DNA of 64,000 nt from Epiperipatus broadwayi (GCA_028023455.1 JAQFVV010012394.1:29592010-29656009); one strand, 5' to 3'; positions 10,143-22,739 are shown, counted from the stretch's first letter. Notes: a model not told the origin generated them from the letters alone. Translations and numbers: made by a program.

Positions 10143-10288
10143 ATATGTGTTCGAGTGTATCAGTGTTATGAGATAGTGTTGAGAGTGGTGAGTCATGTAA
10201 AAGTCTGTGCTCATATACCCTATATATTACATATATAGACACAGGTATATATAAGCCTGTGTGTTTCAGTTATTGATTAAAAATAACA

Positions 10289-11570
10289 AATGTCCAAATT
10301 TTTATATACATATACAATCTTTTATTTTACTTTTTATATTAATTTTGAAGTATATAATTATAAAAGTATGTACTATTCAATTTTATTTAGCACAGAGATC
10401 TATGTAATTTAAACAGAAAGGATTTATACCCTAATCACATTCTCTTTATTGTTGTTGTAATAATTCAGAGATATCATAGGATACTCTCAAACGAAAGCGG
10501 CATAATATTAACACGTAGTAAATTGAGAAATATTGCATACGTTAACATATAGAAATTAACTGATAAAGTGACTAAAAAACATCCTCGCGCTCTTGATCAA
10601 AGAAAGACACTATAGATTGGCTTATATAATTACATTTAGCATCAAAAAATAAAATGGCCACACTTATCTTTTCAAAAGTCTCTATGTAGTGCTTTGATTT
10701 GAGAATATCCTCACTACTCAACAACACATTGTCAAGCTATTATAGCAACACTACAGCGTATGTACTTAGTGTGTAAATCTCTTCTGTTTAAATTATAAAA
10801 ATAATAAATAAATACATTTTTAAACATTTATATATAATTAGGGATGAATATAGATTTTTAATGTTTTTCAATAAAATATTTTCAAATAAAACATTATTTG
10901 TCCAAATTCCCTTCATAAAAGTAAAAATTTTGTAAAAATAAAACAAATCAGGTATCTCATTAAGACGAACAATATTTAAAGTTTAATTTTTTGTAGTATA
11001 TTATTTTATTATGGGAAAAAGACTAAATATTATTTATGTATAATTTATTGAGTCTTATGTAAAAAACTGAAAAAAATTATAAGTGCCAACAACTAACTGG
11101 TTATAGGAGGGAAATTACATCACTAATGCCTCTGCCAATAGAATATCAGCAATCTGTTGTCAAAGCAACAATTAAGCACTATAATGATCTATTTACCTTC
11201 CTTGTTTAGGATCTTTAAATAAACAGTAAATGAAAAGACTGATTGAAACAGTCCGAATTGTAATCTATTTAAAACTTTAAGTAAACTTATTCCAATAGAA
11301 ACAGATCAACTGTTTGGAGGTAGATTAATAAATAATCATTTTAATATTTTGAATATAATAAACCCTAAGTGTTGACAAGTATTAGTTATTAGGTTACTAT
11401 ATATACATCACCACAATCTCCTGCATTGTTTGTGGAGCTGTTTTAAAATAGATAATGATGAAAGTAGGCTTTTATAAAGGAATAAAATTAATAACAGTAA
11501 AGTTATAAATTAGTTACCTTAGTAAAACCCATCAAAACATCACATGATCACCATTTCATATGCTTTCACA
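10289..11570. other. AT-rich non-coding DNA
   Basis: Nothing recognised. Confidence 0.5.
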
Positions 11571-11798
11571 GGTTAATAATAACCACAGCAAATTCCTCAT
11601 ACAGCAATATATCAAGTGTAAGCCATAGTAATCAATGGTTGTGAGAAGGTTTGTGCATACAATTTTTATCTAGTGCCTACTCATCAAATATCTCAAGACT
11701 AGCATAGATAGAGATTTTGTGCACAAACCTTTTTGCATCCATTAATTACTAAGGCTCGCACTTGGTGACACTACTGTATAGAGAGTTTGCTATTGTGA
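11571..11798. mobile_element. Shortened hairpin element of family A
   Basis: An imperfect inverted repeat: the left arm (accacagcaaattcc, agccatagtaatcaatgg, gaaggtttgtgcat) pairs with the right arm (atgcacaaacc, ccattaattactaaggc, gagagtttgc). Both arms match the arms of the 23.8-24.4 kb element. The centre is deleted: only the stem III/cleavage-side part of the hammerhead remains (ctagtc in the minus orientation), so there is no ribozyme core. No clear TSD. Confidence 0.7.
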
Positions 11799-12045
11799 AT
11801 ATACAGAAAGTAAGTTTTAGGTTTTTATGCTGGGTTTGGAAAAAGATAAGGGGATTAAGATATTAAAGACCCAGGGATTTGAAAAAGATTATGTTGTGGA
11901 AATGGACTGAAGCAGGATAGAGAAGAATATGGGAAAACAGGTGGGGAGTAGAAAGGGAAGGTAAAGTGACTAACAGGTTTTTTGGGGCATAGTGGCTGAA
12001 AGATTCCTGACTTCAGATAAAGAAAAGTCACAGTACATTGCATGC
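11799..12045 (+). mobile_element. LINE-Z 3' end, 5'-truncated copy
   Basis: This matches 43829-44066, the 3' end of the decayed LINE at 41.2-44.1 kb: 'tatacagaaa', 'ctgggtttg(a/g)aaaaagataa', 'ttgtggaaatgga', 'agtggc(t/c)(g/a)aaagattcctgat' and a terminal 'aagtcacaatgcat'-like end. No ORF survives. Confidence 0.7.
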
Positions 12046-14827
12046 TATTAGTTATCTTAATCTAGTCTTTATCTATTTATGAACATAATTTTGACCACAA
12101 AATATTGTTTGATAGTGGAAAGATTATCTTAGTGTAATGAAATTTAAAGAAGAGTCAAAAAAATGGTTCTGGTTGTTTTGGATCTAAGGCTACCATTCAT
12201 ATGAGAATTTTATGTCAGGAATTATTGATCCTTGTTTTTGAATTATGAGTAGTTACATGTTTTCCATATATTTATTTGTTTTGTATTGTAGTTTCTGTTG
12301 ACAATATATATTTGTTTAATAGATGAAACTGTGACTGTAATGAAGAAAATTATTTAAATATTGATTTTAAAAGTATTTTTATTGTGATTCACTTCTGTTT
12401 TGATATTCTAGAAAATTTAAATTGATCACCCATCTTTTAATATGCTGAATAGTTAGTTAACTTACATATCTTTATATAATATAAGACTTTGAATAAGGAC
12501 ATTATACTGAAAAAATAAAATAAGTAATTGCTTAGTTTTAGTGCTTGGGAGTTCATTAGAAGTGTGAATGCTGGAAGATTAGAACTGAAATTAATCAGAA
12601 AACCGTATACTCCAATCTCCTATTTCGTCTACTATTGCACTAAACTATACTGGGTAATGAAGATGTATTACTTATGCCAAATTATTTTTAATGTAATAAT
12701 AGTATTATTCCTATGAAGATATTTATATTAATATTTAACATTGAAACAATAGATAGGTTAACCATTATTATTGTTGTAAACTACAGTTCACATTCATTGC
12801 CTTTGATAGATAATAATGGAAAAGAAAAATAGAAAACAGATATAGATCATTGATATGTAATTATATCTGCTGTTTAACTACATTATCAGATTAATAAAGT
12901 TTAAATATGTAGAAAAATCTTTTTCCAGACAATCAAATTATCTATTCTAAATATTTTAATTCGAAAACAATATATTTTTGTCTAATTGATATCACAAAAT
13001 GTACTTTATATAAGTTTGAAGTCATGAACATTATATATTGAGAATTGATAAGCACTTTTATTTAATTGCAAGAGTATTTATATATCCACAGAAGTTAATT
13101 CATTAATCATGTGTTTATGTTTAACATTGTATAAGGTTTTATGTTTTATGTATTGGGCACATGTGCTATTTAACCATCAATGTGGAAATCATTAACCAAA
13201 TAATAGATGTGGTCTAAAAAGTCTATTGTGAAAAAGAATAGTTAATTAATGATACTGCAAAAATTTATGAGAAGTACAAGCACTGGTAATAATCGAATAA
13301 GCTTGGACCATGAACCTAGAGCTAAAATCCATTCTTCTGCCAATTCATAAAGCCACAAAACACATTGTGGCAATGAATAATCCTAATTTATAAATAAATG
13401 CTGACTAGATTTTATTTTATTTGTTTAAATATTCTTTAACTAATTTGTTCTCTCCATCTTTAGGAAACACTCCTTATTTTCTTCAAAATTATATCATTGT
13501 TTTGTGGGTTTAATATGTTGTATTATGGTTATTATTAGTGATAGTGATAATTTTGCATAAGATAATTTTCCGCATAATGCTTTTATTGATGTTTTATTTG
13601 AAAAAAAATCTGAAGAGATCAGTATGTTATGAATCATCAGCTTAGATCTAAGGGATACCATGTTGTTTGGCACAGAAGAAAATACCTTCTAGCCATTTCC
13701 TTCCTTCTGTTCTCATGCAAAAATTTTGATATAAACAAAATATCATTTTTTGTTCATTTATAAAATATTTTTGATTATTTTTACACACTAATTTGTTGTT
13801 ATTATTTTTATCTTTTATTTTTAGAAATAAAAATTAATAAACTTGACCAGAATATAATGAAAAAAAATGACAGCATTTATTATGTTATTATCTGTCAGAA
13901 TTGACAAAGTGTTAAACTCATTTCAATACAATAATTATTATAAATAAAATATCAGATGTTAAAGCAGAATTTGGTAGAAGTTTCACAAATATACTTTTGT
14001 TCATTCACTTTCAAAAAAATTAAATAAAGAGTATTTATTTTTTTTAAAAGTGTTTATAGTAACTTAATTGATGATGTGTATGGCATAATGTTTGATTTGC
14101 AAATCAGTTTTTAAATATTTAAAAATGCCAAATGTAATTTTTTGGAAAAATTTTCATTTATAAAATTAATTTAAAAGAAAATCAAGTCCAACTTATTGAA
14201 TTTTAGTACAAAATATTTTATACAGTTGTGGAAGTTGAATATTTTTAAAAACTCTCACCAGGTGGAACAAATGAAAAGGTCAAATTGTTAACCAGCAAAC
14301 AAAAAAATTAATACTATTTATGGATAATTAAAGAATATTTAGTTTTGACTTGTATGGGGAGAGGGGAAATATATATTTTTATACTTCATTAAAATATTAA
14401 TCTATCAACAAATTATTATGTCTAAAAAGTATCTTTTAATATTTTTTACTTATGCTATAGGTAAAAAATAAAGATGCTGAAAAATAAATATTCCTACTTT
14501 TTCTTCATCTTACAAAAATAAAAATAAAAAAACTCAGAAAAGTGTAATTGTAGGATAATTTTTTGGAGGGAAGATGAAGCGTTTTAGAATTAGTAAATCA
14601 GAAACAATACATATTTTTTATGACCATCATATAAAAATTTTGTGATATGCACACCCACAAACATAAATATATTGAATCTAGTTACTACTTAATAACATTA
14701 TGATTCTAAAACCAGTTAAATTTTTAAATTAATGATTTTGTATTTCTGGTAGTCTATTTTATTTTCATATATAACCATATATATCAAAATATTTCCAGTG
14801 CATACTACTATCTGAAATAAATCTCAA
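12046..14827. other. AT-rich non-coding DNA
   Basis: 2.8 kb with no coding frame above noise and no repeat family I can tie to another copy in the window. Confidence 0.5.
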
Positions 14828-14972
14828 ATCTCAAACATTAAGAAATTTTCAGCAATGCCCTCTATGAATAAATGTTTAGAGCATGCATTTCAAACAGCTA
14901 ATTATTTTGAGATGTGGACTCTAAACATTTATTTACAGAGGGTGTAGCTAAAAATTTCTTAATGTTTGAGAT
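14828..14972. repeat. Inverted repeat (145 bp hairpin)
   Basis: Left arm from 14828 (atctcaaacattaagaaatt, then agca-tgccctct, aataaatgtttagag) pairs with a right arm ending at 14972 (ctctaaacatttattt, agagggtgtagct, aatttcttaatgtttgagat). Arms are about 55 bp with few mismatches and the loop is about 36 bp. No hammerhead core and no clear TSD. Confidence 0.7.
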
Positions 14973-15289
14973 GATTTGATAGCCATATATATACACATAT
15001 CATTATGAATATATAAAAGACAAATGATTTTATTGAAAAAATTAAAATACGTATTTTAAAATGATTTTATAAAGTAATAAAGGTAAAGATAAGAAATATA
15101 TAAATAGAACATAGATTTCAACATATATAAAAAAAATAATCATCATGGACATGATGTTCATTTTATAATATTTCACTTCATCATTAATTTCCTTATTACA
15201 GAAACATTCTTTAATATGGTTATCTTCATTCCCAATACTGTTTAAACTTGTCACCATTATTTTACACCATTATTAATCCACATGTTTTG

Positions 15290-16010
15290 TCTGTCTATGG
15301 TTATTTTAGTTTCTCTGATTGCTAGTATTTTTTCTTTAAATTATATCAATAAGTTTCTTTATTTTAACTATTCATCTCACATGAGATCTTTTTCTACATC
15401 TTATATCACTTCTTGGTATCCAATTTTAATAATTTCAACTGCCTTTATGCTATCATCTTTTTCTAGTTAGATGTTTTACCCAGCTGCATTGTTTAGGGTC
15501 TTATTTATTTCAATATTATCAAAGATAATAATTTATTATATATTCTTGCATTTTGGTTCAGTTCTTACTTGGTATTTTTAATATGCATAATTTTATGCTT
15601 TTCTGAGTGGTCTGAAATCCATGCATGTTTTTTCTGTTATTCCTAAGTCTCAGAACCATACACAAGAATTGGTAAACATGACTTATTAACTCAAAGGCAT
15701 ATTTTCTTTTTTGCTAAGTTATGTCTATTATAAAACTTATCCATGTTTATTCTATGATAAATTTTATTCATTATTATTCCATTTGTATTGATAATCTGAC
15801 CAAGTATTTAATATTAGTTAAACTTCTAATTCATGAGCATTAATCTTTATGATTTTCTTCTGGAAAAAAAAATCCATTAAACATGACATTAATCCATTTA
15901 GCATTTATCTTTAGTCTGACGTTTTCACTTTCATTTGATAACTCTTGCTACATTATTGAAAGCTTTTAAAAACAATCATATCATGTATAAAATGCAGATG
16001 ACATAATTAA
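15290..16010 (-). mobile_element. Decayed RTE copy, antisense
   Basis: On the minus strand, frame-shifting pieces match the 3.8-7.1 kb RTE in order: LKINAK and VMFNG near 15900-15940, a KYLGQIINT-like stretch near 15800, LPILVYGSET near 15660, and near 15360-15440 a stretch aligned at nucleotide level with the element's 'gttgaaatt..., catgtgagatg' 3' coding end. No frame is open for long. This is an old copy of the same or a sister family. Confidence 0.65.
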
Positions 16011-16219
16011 GATCCATTTATTTATTTTTCTTAATTTCCCATTTTATTCCATAAAAATGCTTTTTGTAAAACTGCTGTGAAAAGTTTTGAGATTAAAATT
16101 TCCTGTTATATAATGTAGATAAATTATATATTTTTGGGATATACCATGCATTAACCCAGGGTATAGAGAATTCATTAACAACTCATTATGTAAATTTTGA
16201 TTGACATATGTTTTCAAAC

Positions 16220-16523
16220 ACAATCTTAGTTACTCACTATGATGGTCAAATATCCAATATGATTTATTTGTCCATAATGTTGTCATAAACAGAAATAAAT
16301 AAATAATCAATCAAACAAGATTGAAATAAACAACTATTAATAATTATATTTAAATATTTATCAAACCGGCTTTCATCTCCATTGAGACCTTCTCAATATA
16401 ATATAATATCTTGAGAAGGTCTCAATGGAGATGAAAGCCAGTTTGATAAATATTTAAATATAATTATTAATAGTTGTTTATTTCAATCTTGTTTGATTGA
16501 TTATTTATTTACAATCTTAGTTA
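16220..16523. mobile_element. Hairpin element E with TSD and one-sided tail
   Basis: The 13-mer acaatcttagtta occurs at 16220-16232 and 16511-16523. The insertion (16233-16510) is a 64-nt tail followed by a near-perfect palindrome (16297-16510, arms about 100 bp, small AT-rich loop). Each arm holds a hammerhead-like hairpin described separately. The layout matches the 43.6 and 23.8 kb hairpin elements. Confidence 0.8.
16415..16470 (+). ncRNA. Hammerhead-like motif in hairpin E (degenerate core)
   Basis: It reads UUGAGAA, an extra G, then stem II GUCUC-AAUG-GAGAU, GAAA, a self-pairing AGCC/AGUU-like stem III, a U and then GAUA, which can pair with UAUC before the core (stem I, 4 bp). The core lacks C3 and reads A where G8 is expected, or has lost N7, so activity is doubtful. 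The mirror copy lies in the left arm on the minus strand. Confidence 0.35.
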
Positions 16524-17270
16524 TCCAACATCGCTGACCTATGTATGCAGACAGTGCGCATATATATATATTTGATAGTTTAATAAATCTTTTAAATTTA
16601 CTAAATTTTGATTCTTTATTTACATTGGTAACTAATTATTTTACCCATCATTTATGTACTTTATATAATTTTAAAATAACTAAACCCAAGTTCAAATCCT
16701 ATGATAAGTAAAACACAGTTATTTTTCACAATTTAATAAGTGAATCTTATTATTATTATTATTTTTATATTTTTTTTTTATAAAATTTAAAATTATATAT
16801 AATACAGTCTTCCCCGTTTTATTTTTAGGATAGAATGTACCAATAAAAGGACACAGTAACCTTCTCATAATTTCTTTCAAAAACCAACTACTTTTAACAC
16901 CAAAGAGGTATCTATGAGATGGCCTCACATTCATTGATGTTAAAGATGGTTTGTGTTTAAAGTGAATTATAGAAAGATTATTTTGTTTTCATATATATGT
17001 TATTTGTATGTGATTGAATTTCATTTGAGGAGGTTTATTTTTTAATAGATGAAATCACGATTATGAGAGAATTTAAATAAAATTTTGTTTTTTGGCAGTA
17101 TTATAATGTTATATGACTTTTTATTTTATTTATCATTATATATATATATATATATATATTTATCAATATATATATATATATATATATATTGAATCAATGG
17201 ATCCAAAGTCCGATCCATGCTTCACAGCCTCCTATAAACTTAATTAGTATTGTAAACCTGAATTAAGTTT
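16524..17270. other. AT-rich DNA with TA repeats
   Basis: Holds (TA)n tracts at about 17137-17158 and 17165-17189 and no gene. A 15-bp inverted pair ctataaacttaatta/aattaagtttatag occurs near 17232-17272. Confidence 0.5.
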
Positions 17271-17280
17271 ATAGCCTAAT

Positions 17281-17480
17281 ATCAGCAGGGTTTTGCATTA
17301 AAACTAAAATTAATTGCATTTATATAATTTGTATTTGCATTTAACTATTTCATTGTAAATAAATTCCATTTCAAGATTAAATTTCTGTTAATAAAAATTA
17401 CTTGTAAAACCTATTAGTCAAACATATATATATACGTCAAGCGTATATATATGAGTTAATGCAAAATTCTGCTGAAATAA
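17281..17480. repeat. Short element bounded by 20-bp inverted repeats
   Basis: The ends tcagcagggttttgcattaa and ttaatgcaaaattctgctga are near-perfect inverted repeats about 200 bp apart. It could be a small MITE-type element. No certain TSD, no ORF; a TATACG/CGTATA hairpin lies near the right end. Confidence 0.45.
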
Positions 17481-18079
17481 AATGCTTATTTTATTAAAAA
17501 AATAAGAATATATTTTTTTTGTTATAATCTTGTTAAAATATGTGTATGATTTATTTTGAGATAAGCTGCCAACATTTTCTAAAACAATGTATGTTTGTAA
17601 TTAATTAGCCCCTTCATGAAAATGGCTTTTTTTTTTAATTAATAAAATTCAAAGTTTAAAGAAAGAAATTTAGAATAAAAAAGTAAAAGTTATTTTTTAG
17701 AAAGTGTTACCTTGAAACAAAGGAACATAGAAGGGCTTATCAAGATCTAAGATCATAGGCAAAACAATAGAAGGTAGCTTACAAAAAAGGTATAAATATG
17801 AGAGAGAACAAAAGACTTGGCATTCATATTTCTCTTTGGAGAACTCTTTCAGATTTTGCTTGTTCATTTCAATAAAAATTTTATTAACAATAAATAGTGA
17901 TTACATACTAATAAAGGATAAATAAATGAATAAATTGTACAATAATATGATTATATAATGTTCTATATGTCATCTGGCTAGATTATGTTATAAGAGCACA
18001 ATGTTATACTCTTATGTGGTTAGGTATAGTGAAGAGATTCAAAGAACTTGTTTAATGGTATTAGCATTTTTAATATAAA
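17481..18079. other. AT-rich DNA, possible LTR-like promoter/poly-A pair
   Basis: A TATA-like box (ggtataaatatgagag, about 17789) lies some 80 bp upstream of aataaa (about 17872). This spacing is seen in LTRs, but no terminal inverted dinucleotides or partner LTR were found, so nothing is called. Confidence 0.3.
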
Positions 18080-18139
18080 CATGAATATTTTCTTTTATAA
18101 ATGACTATTCTATAATGCTGGGTAGGTGGGAATTGATAA

Positions 18140-19720
18140 TCAGGAAAAGGAAAGAGCAATTAAAGACCAGGTGTCAGCAAAGACTTTACTGGAGGCAAGG
18201 AGCTGGTCACGTTTCTTGATTTTTTTGAGCGTTTGATAGAACAATGGTATGATTTGTGGCAGGGGTAATTCCATGAGACTTTTGCATCTCACTATCCATA
18301 TGGAATAAAGGACAAAGGTAGAAAACCTTATTATTGAAAAAAACCCATTATGAATGGCATTTTCGAGTGAGAAAATCATATCAGGTCTTATGTTGGAATT
18401 GATTATAATTATGTCTTTTAGAGTTTTAAGTCTTGGGCACCGGTGTATAATATGGTCTATGGTTTCATCTTCACGAGCGCACAGACCACATATAGGGTCA
18501 ATGCTGGTAAAACCTCTTCGGTGATAAAGAAACCAATTCGTGGGTAGCGCATTAAGATTTATTTTAATGATGAAGTCAAGGAATTTGGGTTCCAGACTCC
18601 ATCTTTTGAAGTGTGTAATGAGTCTTTGGTTGGTTATTTTTAGGCTGGTTTTAATGGGTTGTTGATTATAGTTGATTATATTGTATGCTTCCCATAAGGT
18701 GATTTTTTGGTTAAGGGTAAAGGATGTTATCGGGTTATAAAGTTGTAGTTGTTGTATTAGGGATGCTATCCATGAACTGGAAGAGAGTGGAGGATGATCT
18801 ATCGGTGTAACTTTTTTAATAATGTTAGAGTATCCACAGGAGAGGATCAGATTATGTAGAGTGTTGTGGGTTTTCTGTAAAATGACTGCTTGTATTGAGT
18901 GGAATGACAGTCCATTGAACCTGCGTGGTCGTTGGATACCTCGCAAGCTAATAGCAACTGTCCTTTCTCTCCAGAGAAGTTTGGTGCATAATCGGTTAAT
19001 TTTATTTTGAAACTGTTTAGACATTTTAATGAATGGAAGATAATAAGAGATTTTTGGCATTATGATCATGTTGAGGAGGCCAACCTTTCCATATAATGAA
19101 AGGTATACTCTAGAGAGTGAAGTGGTGATGGCTTCAGTTGAATGGAGGATTGCATCTTGAATCTCTCTTGCCATTGCAGTTGGAGTTTTGTAGATTGGAA
19201 AACCTAGGTATCTTTGGGGTTTTGCAGAAAAGGGAGAGTTAATTTGTTTACCAGACATTATCTTCCAGATGGAAGATTTGTTAAAATTTATTTGTAGGCC
19301 AAGTTTCGCTGTATTTCTGTTTAATATGTTCATGAGATTAGGAAGGTATTTAATGGTGGGAAGCACAACCATGATGTCATCAATATATGCAAATACATTG
19401 AAGCTTTTATTGAGAGAGGGAAGGAAAATTCCAGGGAGGTTTTTTTCTATATCCATCAGAAGAGGGTTGATGTATGCTGTGAAGAAAAGGGCACTGAGTG
19501 GGGATCCTTGAGGGATCGACTTGTATGGCTTGAAACCTGGTGTGATCTTGCCATCAAGAGAGAGAAAAATCTCTCTGTTGTTGAGCAGATTGCTGATCAT
19601 CTGTACAATCCCAGCCGGAATGTCGCATTCCAACAGAATATCCAGAAGGGTGTTTATCTGGACTGAATCAAATGCTGTGGACTGAATCAAATGCTGCTGC
19701 AACATCCAGCTGGACAGCAA
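18140..19720 (-). pseudogene. LINE-Y reverse transcriptase, main part and C-terminus
   Basis: A 526-residue open frame. Motif B is IPQGSPLSALFF near residue 70, motif C is FAYIDDIMVVLP near residue 112 (most LINEs have FADD or YADD), then YLGFPIYKT, a thumb region, LQRPRRFNGLS-type motif, and a C-terminal knuckle CGLCAREDE followed by HIIHRC (C-x2-C...H-x4-C). The first 12 or so codons are an artefact of the duplicated 19 bp; the true frame joins the upstream segment ending in the motif A region. The motif A Asp (QLDVAAAFDS) is in that upstream frame. It would act in target-primed reverse transcription. Confidence 0.75.
19659..19696. repeat. 19-bp perfect tandem duplication that breaks LINE-Y
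   Basis: tggactgaatcaaatgctg is repeated at 19659-19677 and 19678-19696. Nineteen is not a multiple of three, so it shifts the reading frame inside RT motif A. It is the only lesion seen between 18140 and 20036. Confidence 0.9.
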
Positions 19721-20160
19721 TAGGTTTTGATTTACGATGTCCTCTGATGTAATTGAACAGTGCAGTTACATTGGACATAGCATGCGAGGTTGATGATCCC
19801 TTTTTACCGTATTGGTTTGATGAGATATGGCTAAGAATTTGAGTTTGGATTTGATCTTTAATGACTGACTCAATTATCTTGATAAGCAATGGGGTCATGG
19901 AAATTGGCCGGATACTGTTAATGTCATTTAGTGGTTTTGCTTTTTTAATAAAAGGCACGAGTGCCACTGGGTAAAGATCTGTTATGTTTCTGTTGCCGGA
20001 GGCTAGGTGATCAATCATTTTTTTAATAATTGGCACAGTGAATTGACTGAGGTGTTTGAGAAGGAAATTTGGGATGCCATGAAGGCCAGGATGAACGCCG
20101 TCAGGGAGAGATGTTATCTTCTTTTTGATTTGGATTTCCGTGATGCCATTGACATTTTAT
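19668..20160 (-). pseudogene. LINE-Y reverse transcriptase, N-terminal part
   Basis: Upstream segment in the second frame: PDGVHPGLHGIPNFLL (RT entry), VALVPFIKKAKPL, NSIRPISMTPLLIKIIE (fingers), ISSNQYGKKGSSTSHA and motif A as AVQLDVAAAFDSV. The order and spacing are those of a non-LTR RT. The annotated Met at 20036 is internal; the frame stays coding upstream to at least 20130. Confidence 0.75.
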
Positions 20161-20490
20161 TCCAAAAAGTTATACAACTGTCATCTTCAAAATCATGAAG
20201 AATTTTGAACATGCTACAAGCTAAAAGTCATATGAATTTGATGGATTCTACTATGCTTGGCTAGGCAAATAGCTTTGCCTATCGCCAAGGTTCCTAAATA
20301 CCATCAAAATGCCGTAGTATCCACCCAATATAATCTGAACTCTATGCCATGTCTGTAGGACTTTTTGTAAAAGCATGCTATGTATTTCCACTTTCCTTGT
20401 CCGGACAAATACCTATTGATGATCGGATCAAGCCACGATGCCGTTTAACATAACCAAGGCACCAGGACAGTAATTGTATCTCTCCTCCAT

Positions 20491-20609
20491 TGAATTATTT
20501 ACTTTCTACCCCTTTTTTGTTCATGCCTTTTTAATTGCTTCATTGCATTATATTTCTGAAATGTTGTATTTAATTATATTTGTTATGTAACCATTTTTAT
20601 TAGACTAGT

Positions 20610-20685
<76 letters not shown>

Positions 20686-22700
20686 GTGATCATCTATCTA
20701 TTTATATTTAACCTTTTTTTCCCTTCACTATTCTTCATTACTAACATGTATAAATATTTTGTATTCCATTGCAGGTAAGTTTAAAAGTTAATTTTTCATT
20801 TAAAATCTCTTTCCAATTTCATTTATGTTTCTAAATTCAATACGAGTAAGTTTCCTTTGTTTGCCAACTTGATCTCGATAATGCTTCTTTTGTCCACCAT
20901 TAGCTTATTATGTATGTCTGATTTAGCTATATACATCTTAAATAATTTTTAAACTGTCTGTTTTTAGCGCAAAGCAATTAGGAAATGCTTTGCGAAATAT
21001 TTTTTTTATCGAGGAGATTCAAGTTGACAATTTTATTAAAATTGGGAAGAAAAAACTTAGACCGCAAAAATATTATATGGTTTAATCTGTTTTTAGTGTC
21101 TAATTAGTTTTCATTAATTCAGGGGAATAGCAGAGGCCATTAAAAACATTATTAATATTTTAAAGTCATTAATTAAATATCTTATTTAACTAAAAAAAGC
21201 TTGAGTTTTTCTAATTTTATTTTAATGCTTTATTTTACTTTTCCAATGATCCAGGCACGCAAAACACATATTTCTTAGTACTTTTGCATATTTAACTATT
21301 TAGCTCCATAGGTGTTCTCTTCCATGTCTCCCTCTGATGCTAAGCTTTGTGGATGAATGAGAAAATAATTTATGAGTGTCTCAGATAATGTTGTTGGTTC
21401 ATAGTTAGCCTCGATAATAGGCGAATAGGGCAAAAGTAATCATATTCTTGATTTAATATCTCTCGTATGGGTGGCCTCGAGGTACTTTTCCATAGTATTC
21501 GAACTGGATTAAACCAACATACATCATTTGACTGTTACAATATATATATATATATGAATTTAATATGATAAAAAATAGAAATTGACAGATTATATCCATG
21601 TGAACAGAAATAACTTTTATACTTAATTTAGCACATTTATTTTCTTTTGAAATTTTTTTTATTATATAAATCATTTTTCAATTTCAATTTTCTCTAAGAT
21701 TTCAGTCATAATACAGGGTTATTGTCTAGAATTATTTCTGTGCAATAAATTACTAATTGACAGAATTGAGACTAGTTGATACATTAAAAGATACTTTTCT
21801 ACTTCAAACACAAGTTGTTATAAGAATTTAAACCCGGATAGCTATTTTATAGGTATGAAAATGCAGAAGACCAACATCTTTTTTTGATATCCCCTCAATA
21901 ATAATTTATCTTTTTCAGAGAGTTGCATATATCAAAGGAAGTATTTTTATTGATTTTAATATGATAAATAATGGAAATTAAGAGATGATATCCATTTAAA
22001 CAAACAGAGATGAGTTTTTACCTCTTAATATGGCCAGGAAAATGTCAATTAATGGTGGACTTAGGGCCAAATGAGTTTTGTCTAGTAAGAGCTATGAAAT
22101 AACTTTTTTGTTCTAGAACATAATATCATTCTTTACTTAATTTAAACCTAAAATAAAAAAGCTATTGGGTACATTAATAGAGAAAAATATATAGCTTCAG
22201 AACTGTACAATACTAGTTGATGGTTTTTTGAAAACATCAAAAGATCAATAGTTATCTCAGTATACATGGATATAATCCCTCGAATTTATACATATATATA
22301 TTAGATCTGAAGAATTATTAAATAAAAAACTTAATTTTTAAATAAGTTTATTATGATACACAATATATGTAAACAAATCAAGAAAAATTTTTTTTTCTAA
22401 GCCGATCAAAAAAATTCTTCAAAAGTAAACAAATATTAAAAGAAATAAAAAATAATCCAAGAATTTTTTATAGTTATTTGATAAGTTCATAAAGTTACCT
22501 AAAAACTTTTTAAAAAAGTCAGAATATAAATATTTTTTTAGATAAAATAGCAGTTAGTTGCCAATCATAATATATATAATTCTGTTTAGGTATCCTGCCA
22601 TACTAAATATTAATGTAAAAAATACTAAAACAGAGTTTAAACATACAATTTATTAAGATTTATTGTACCAAGTATACTTTTAGAGCTTTCATGTCATATT
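20491..22700. other. AT-rich DNA with a long TA microsatellite
   Basis: (TA)n at about 20612-20682. No coding frame with recognisable content; a tRNA B-box-like ttaaacccgg at about 21828 is not supported by other arms. Confidence 0.5.
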
Positions 22701-22739
22701 CATGGTTAGTCTGCTGGAAACATTTTTTTGATGATTTTA

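Larger units (their letters stand above)
8769..10288. mobile_element. Hammerhead-bearing repeat array (family D), one insertion
   Basis: The flanks gattaaaaaataaca (8769-8783) and gattaaaaataaca (10275-10288) form a TSD differing by one A, so the whole 1.49 kb is one insertion. Inside are copies of a roughly 480 bp unit: one inverted (8790-9240), one rearranged inverted piece (9245-9480) that includes a 76-bp tandem duplication (9349 and 9425 starts), and two direct copies (about 9481-9765 and 9766-10274). The unit contains a hammerhead ribozyme and no ORF. Direct and inverted multimers with a TSD fit a non-autonomous retroelement of the PLE terminal-repeat or retrozyme kind. Confidence 0.75.
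18080..20490 (-). mobile_element. LINE-Y, long copy
   Basis: Antisense non-LTR element. It has an RT domain with an unusual YIDD catalytic box and a C-terminal CCHC-like knuckle. The RT frame is continuous except for a 19-bp tandem duplication at 19659-19696. The 3' UTR resembles that of the 7.1-8.1 kb copy (atagaata..., ttataaaag) but has no poly-A. The upstream limit is uncertain: 20200-20490 is less AT-rich than its surroundings and may be upstream LINE sequence. No endonuclease domain was recognised. LINE clade not determined. Confidence 0.75.

Noticed and set aside
8784-10274. CRISPR-like or satellite interpretation of the repeat array
   Set aside because: Units are about 480 bp, in both orientations and flanked by a TSD; there are no short regularly spaced repeats.
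19269-19511. Plus-strand frames inside 18.8-20.2 kb
   Set aside because: Shadows of the antisense LINE-Y reverse transcriptase.
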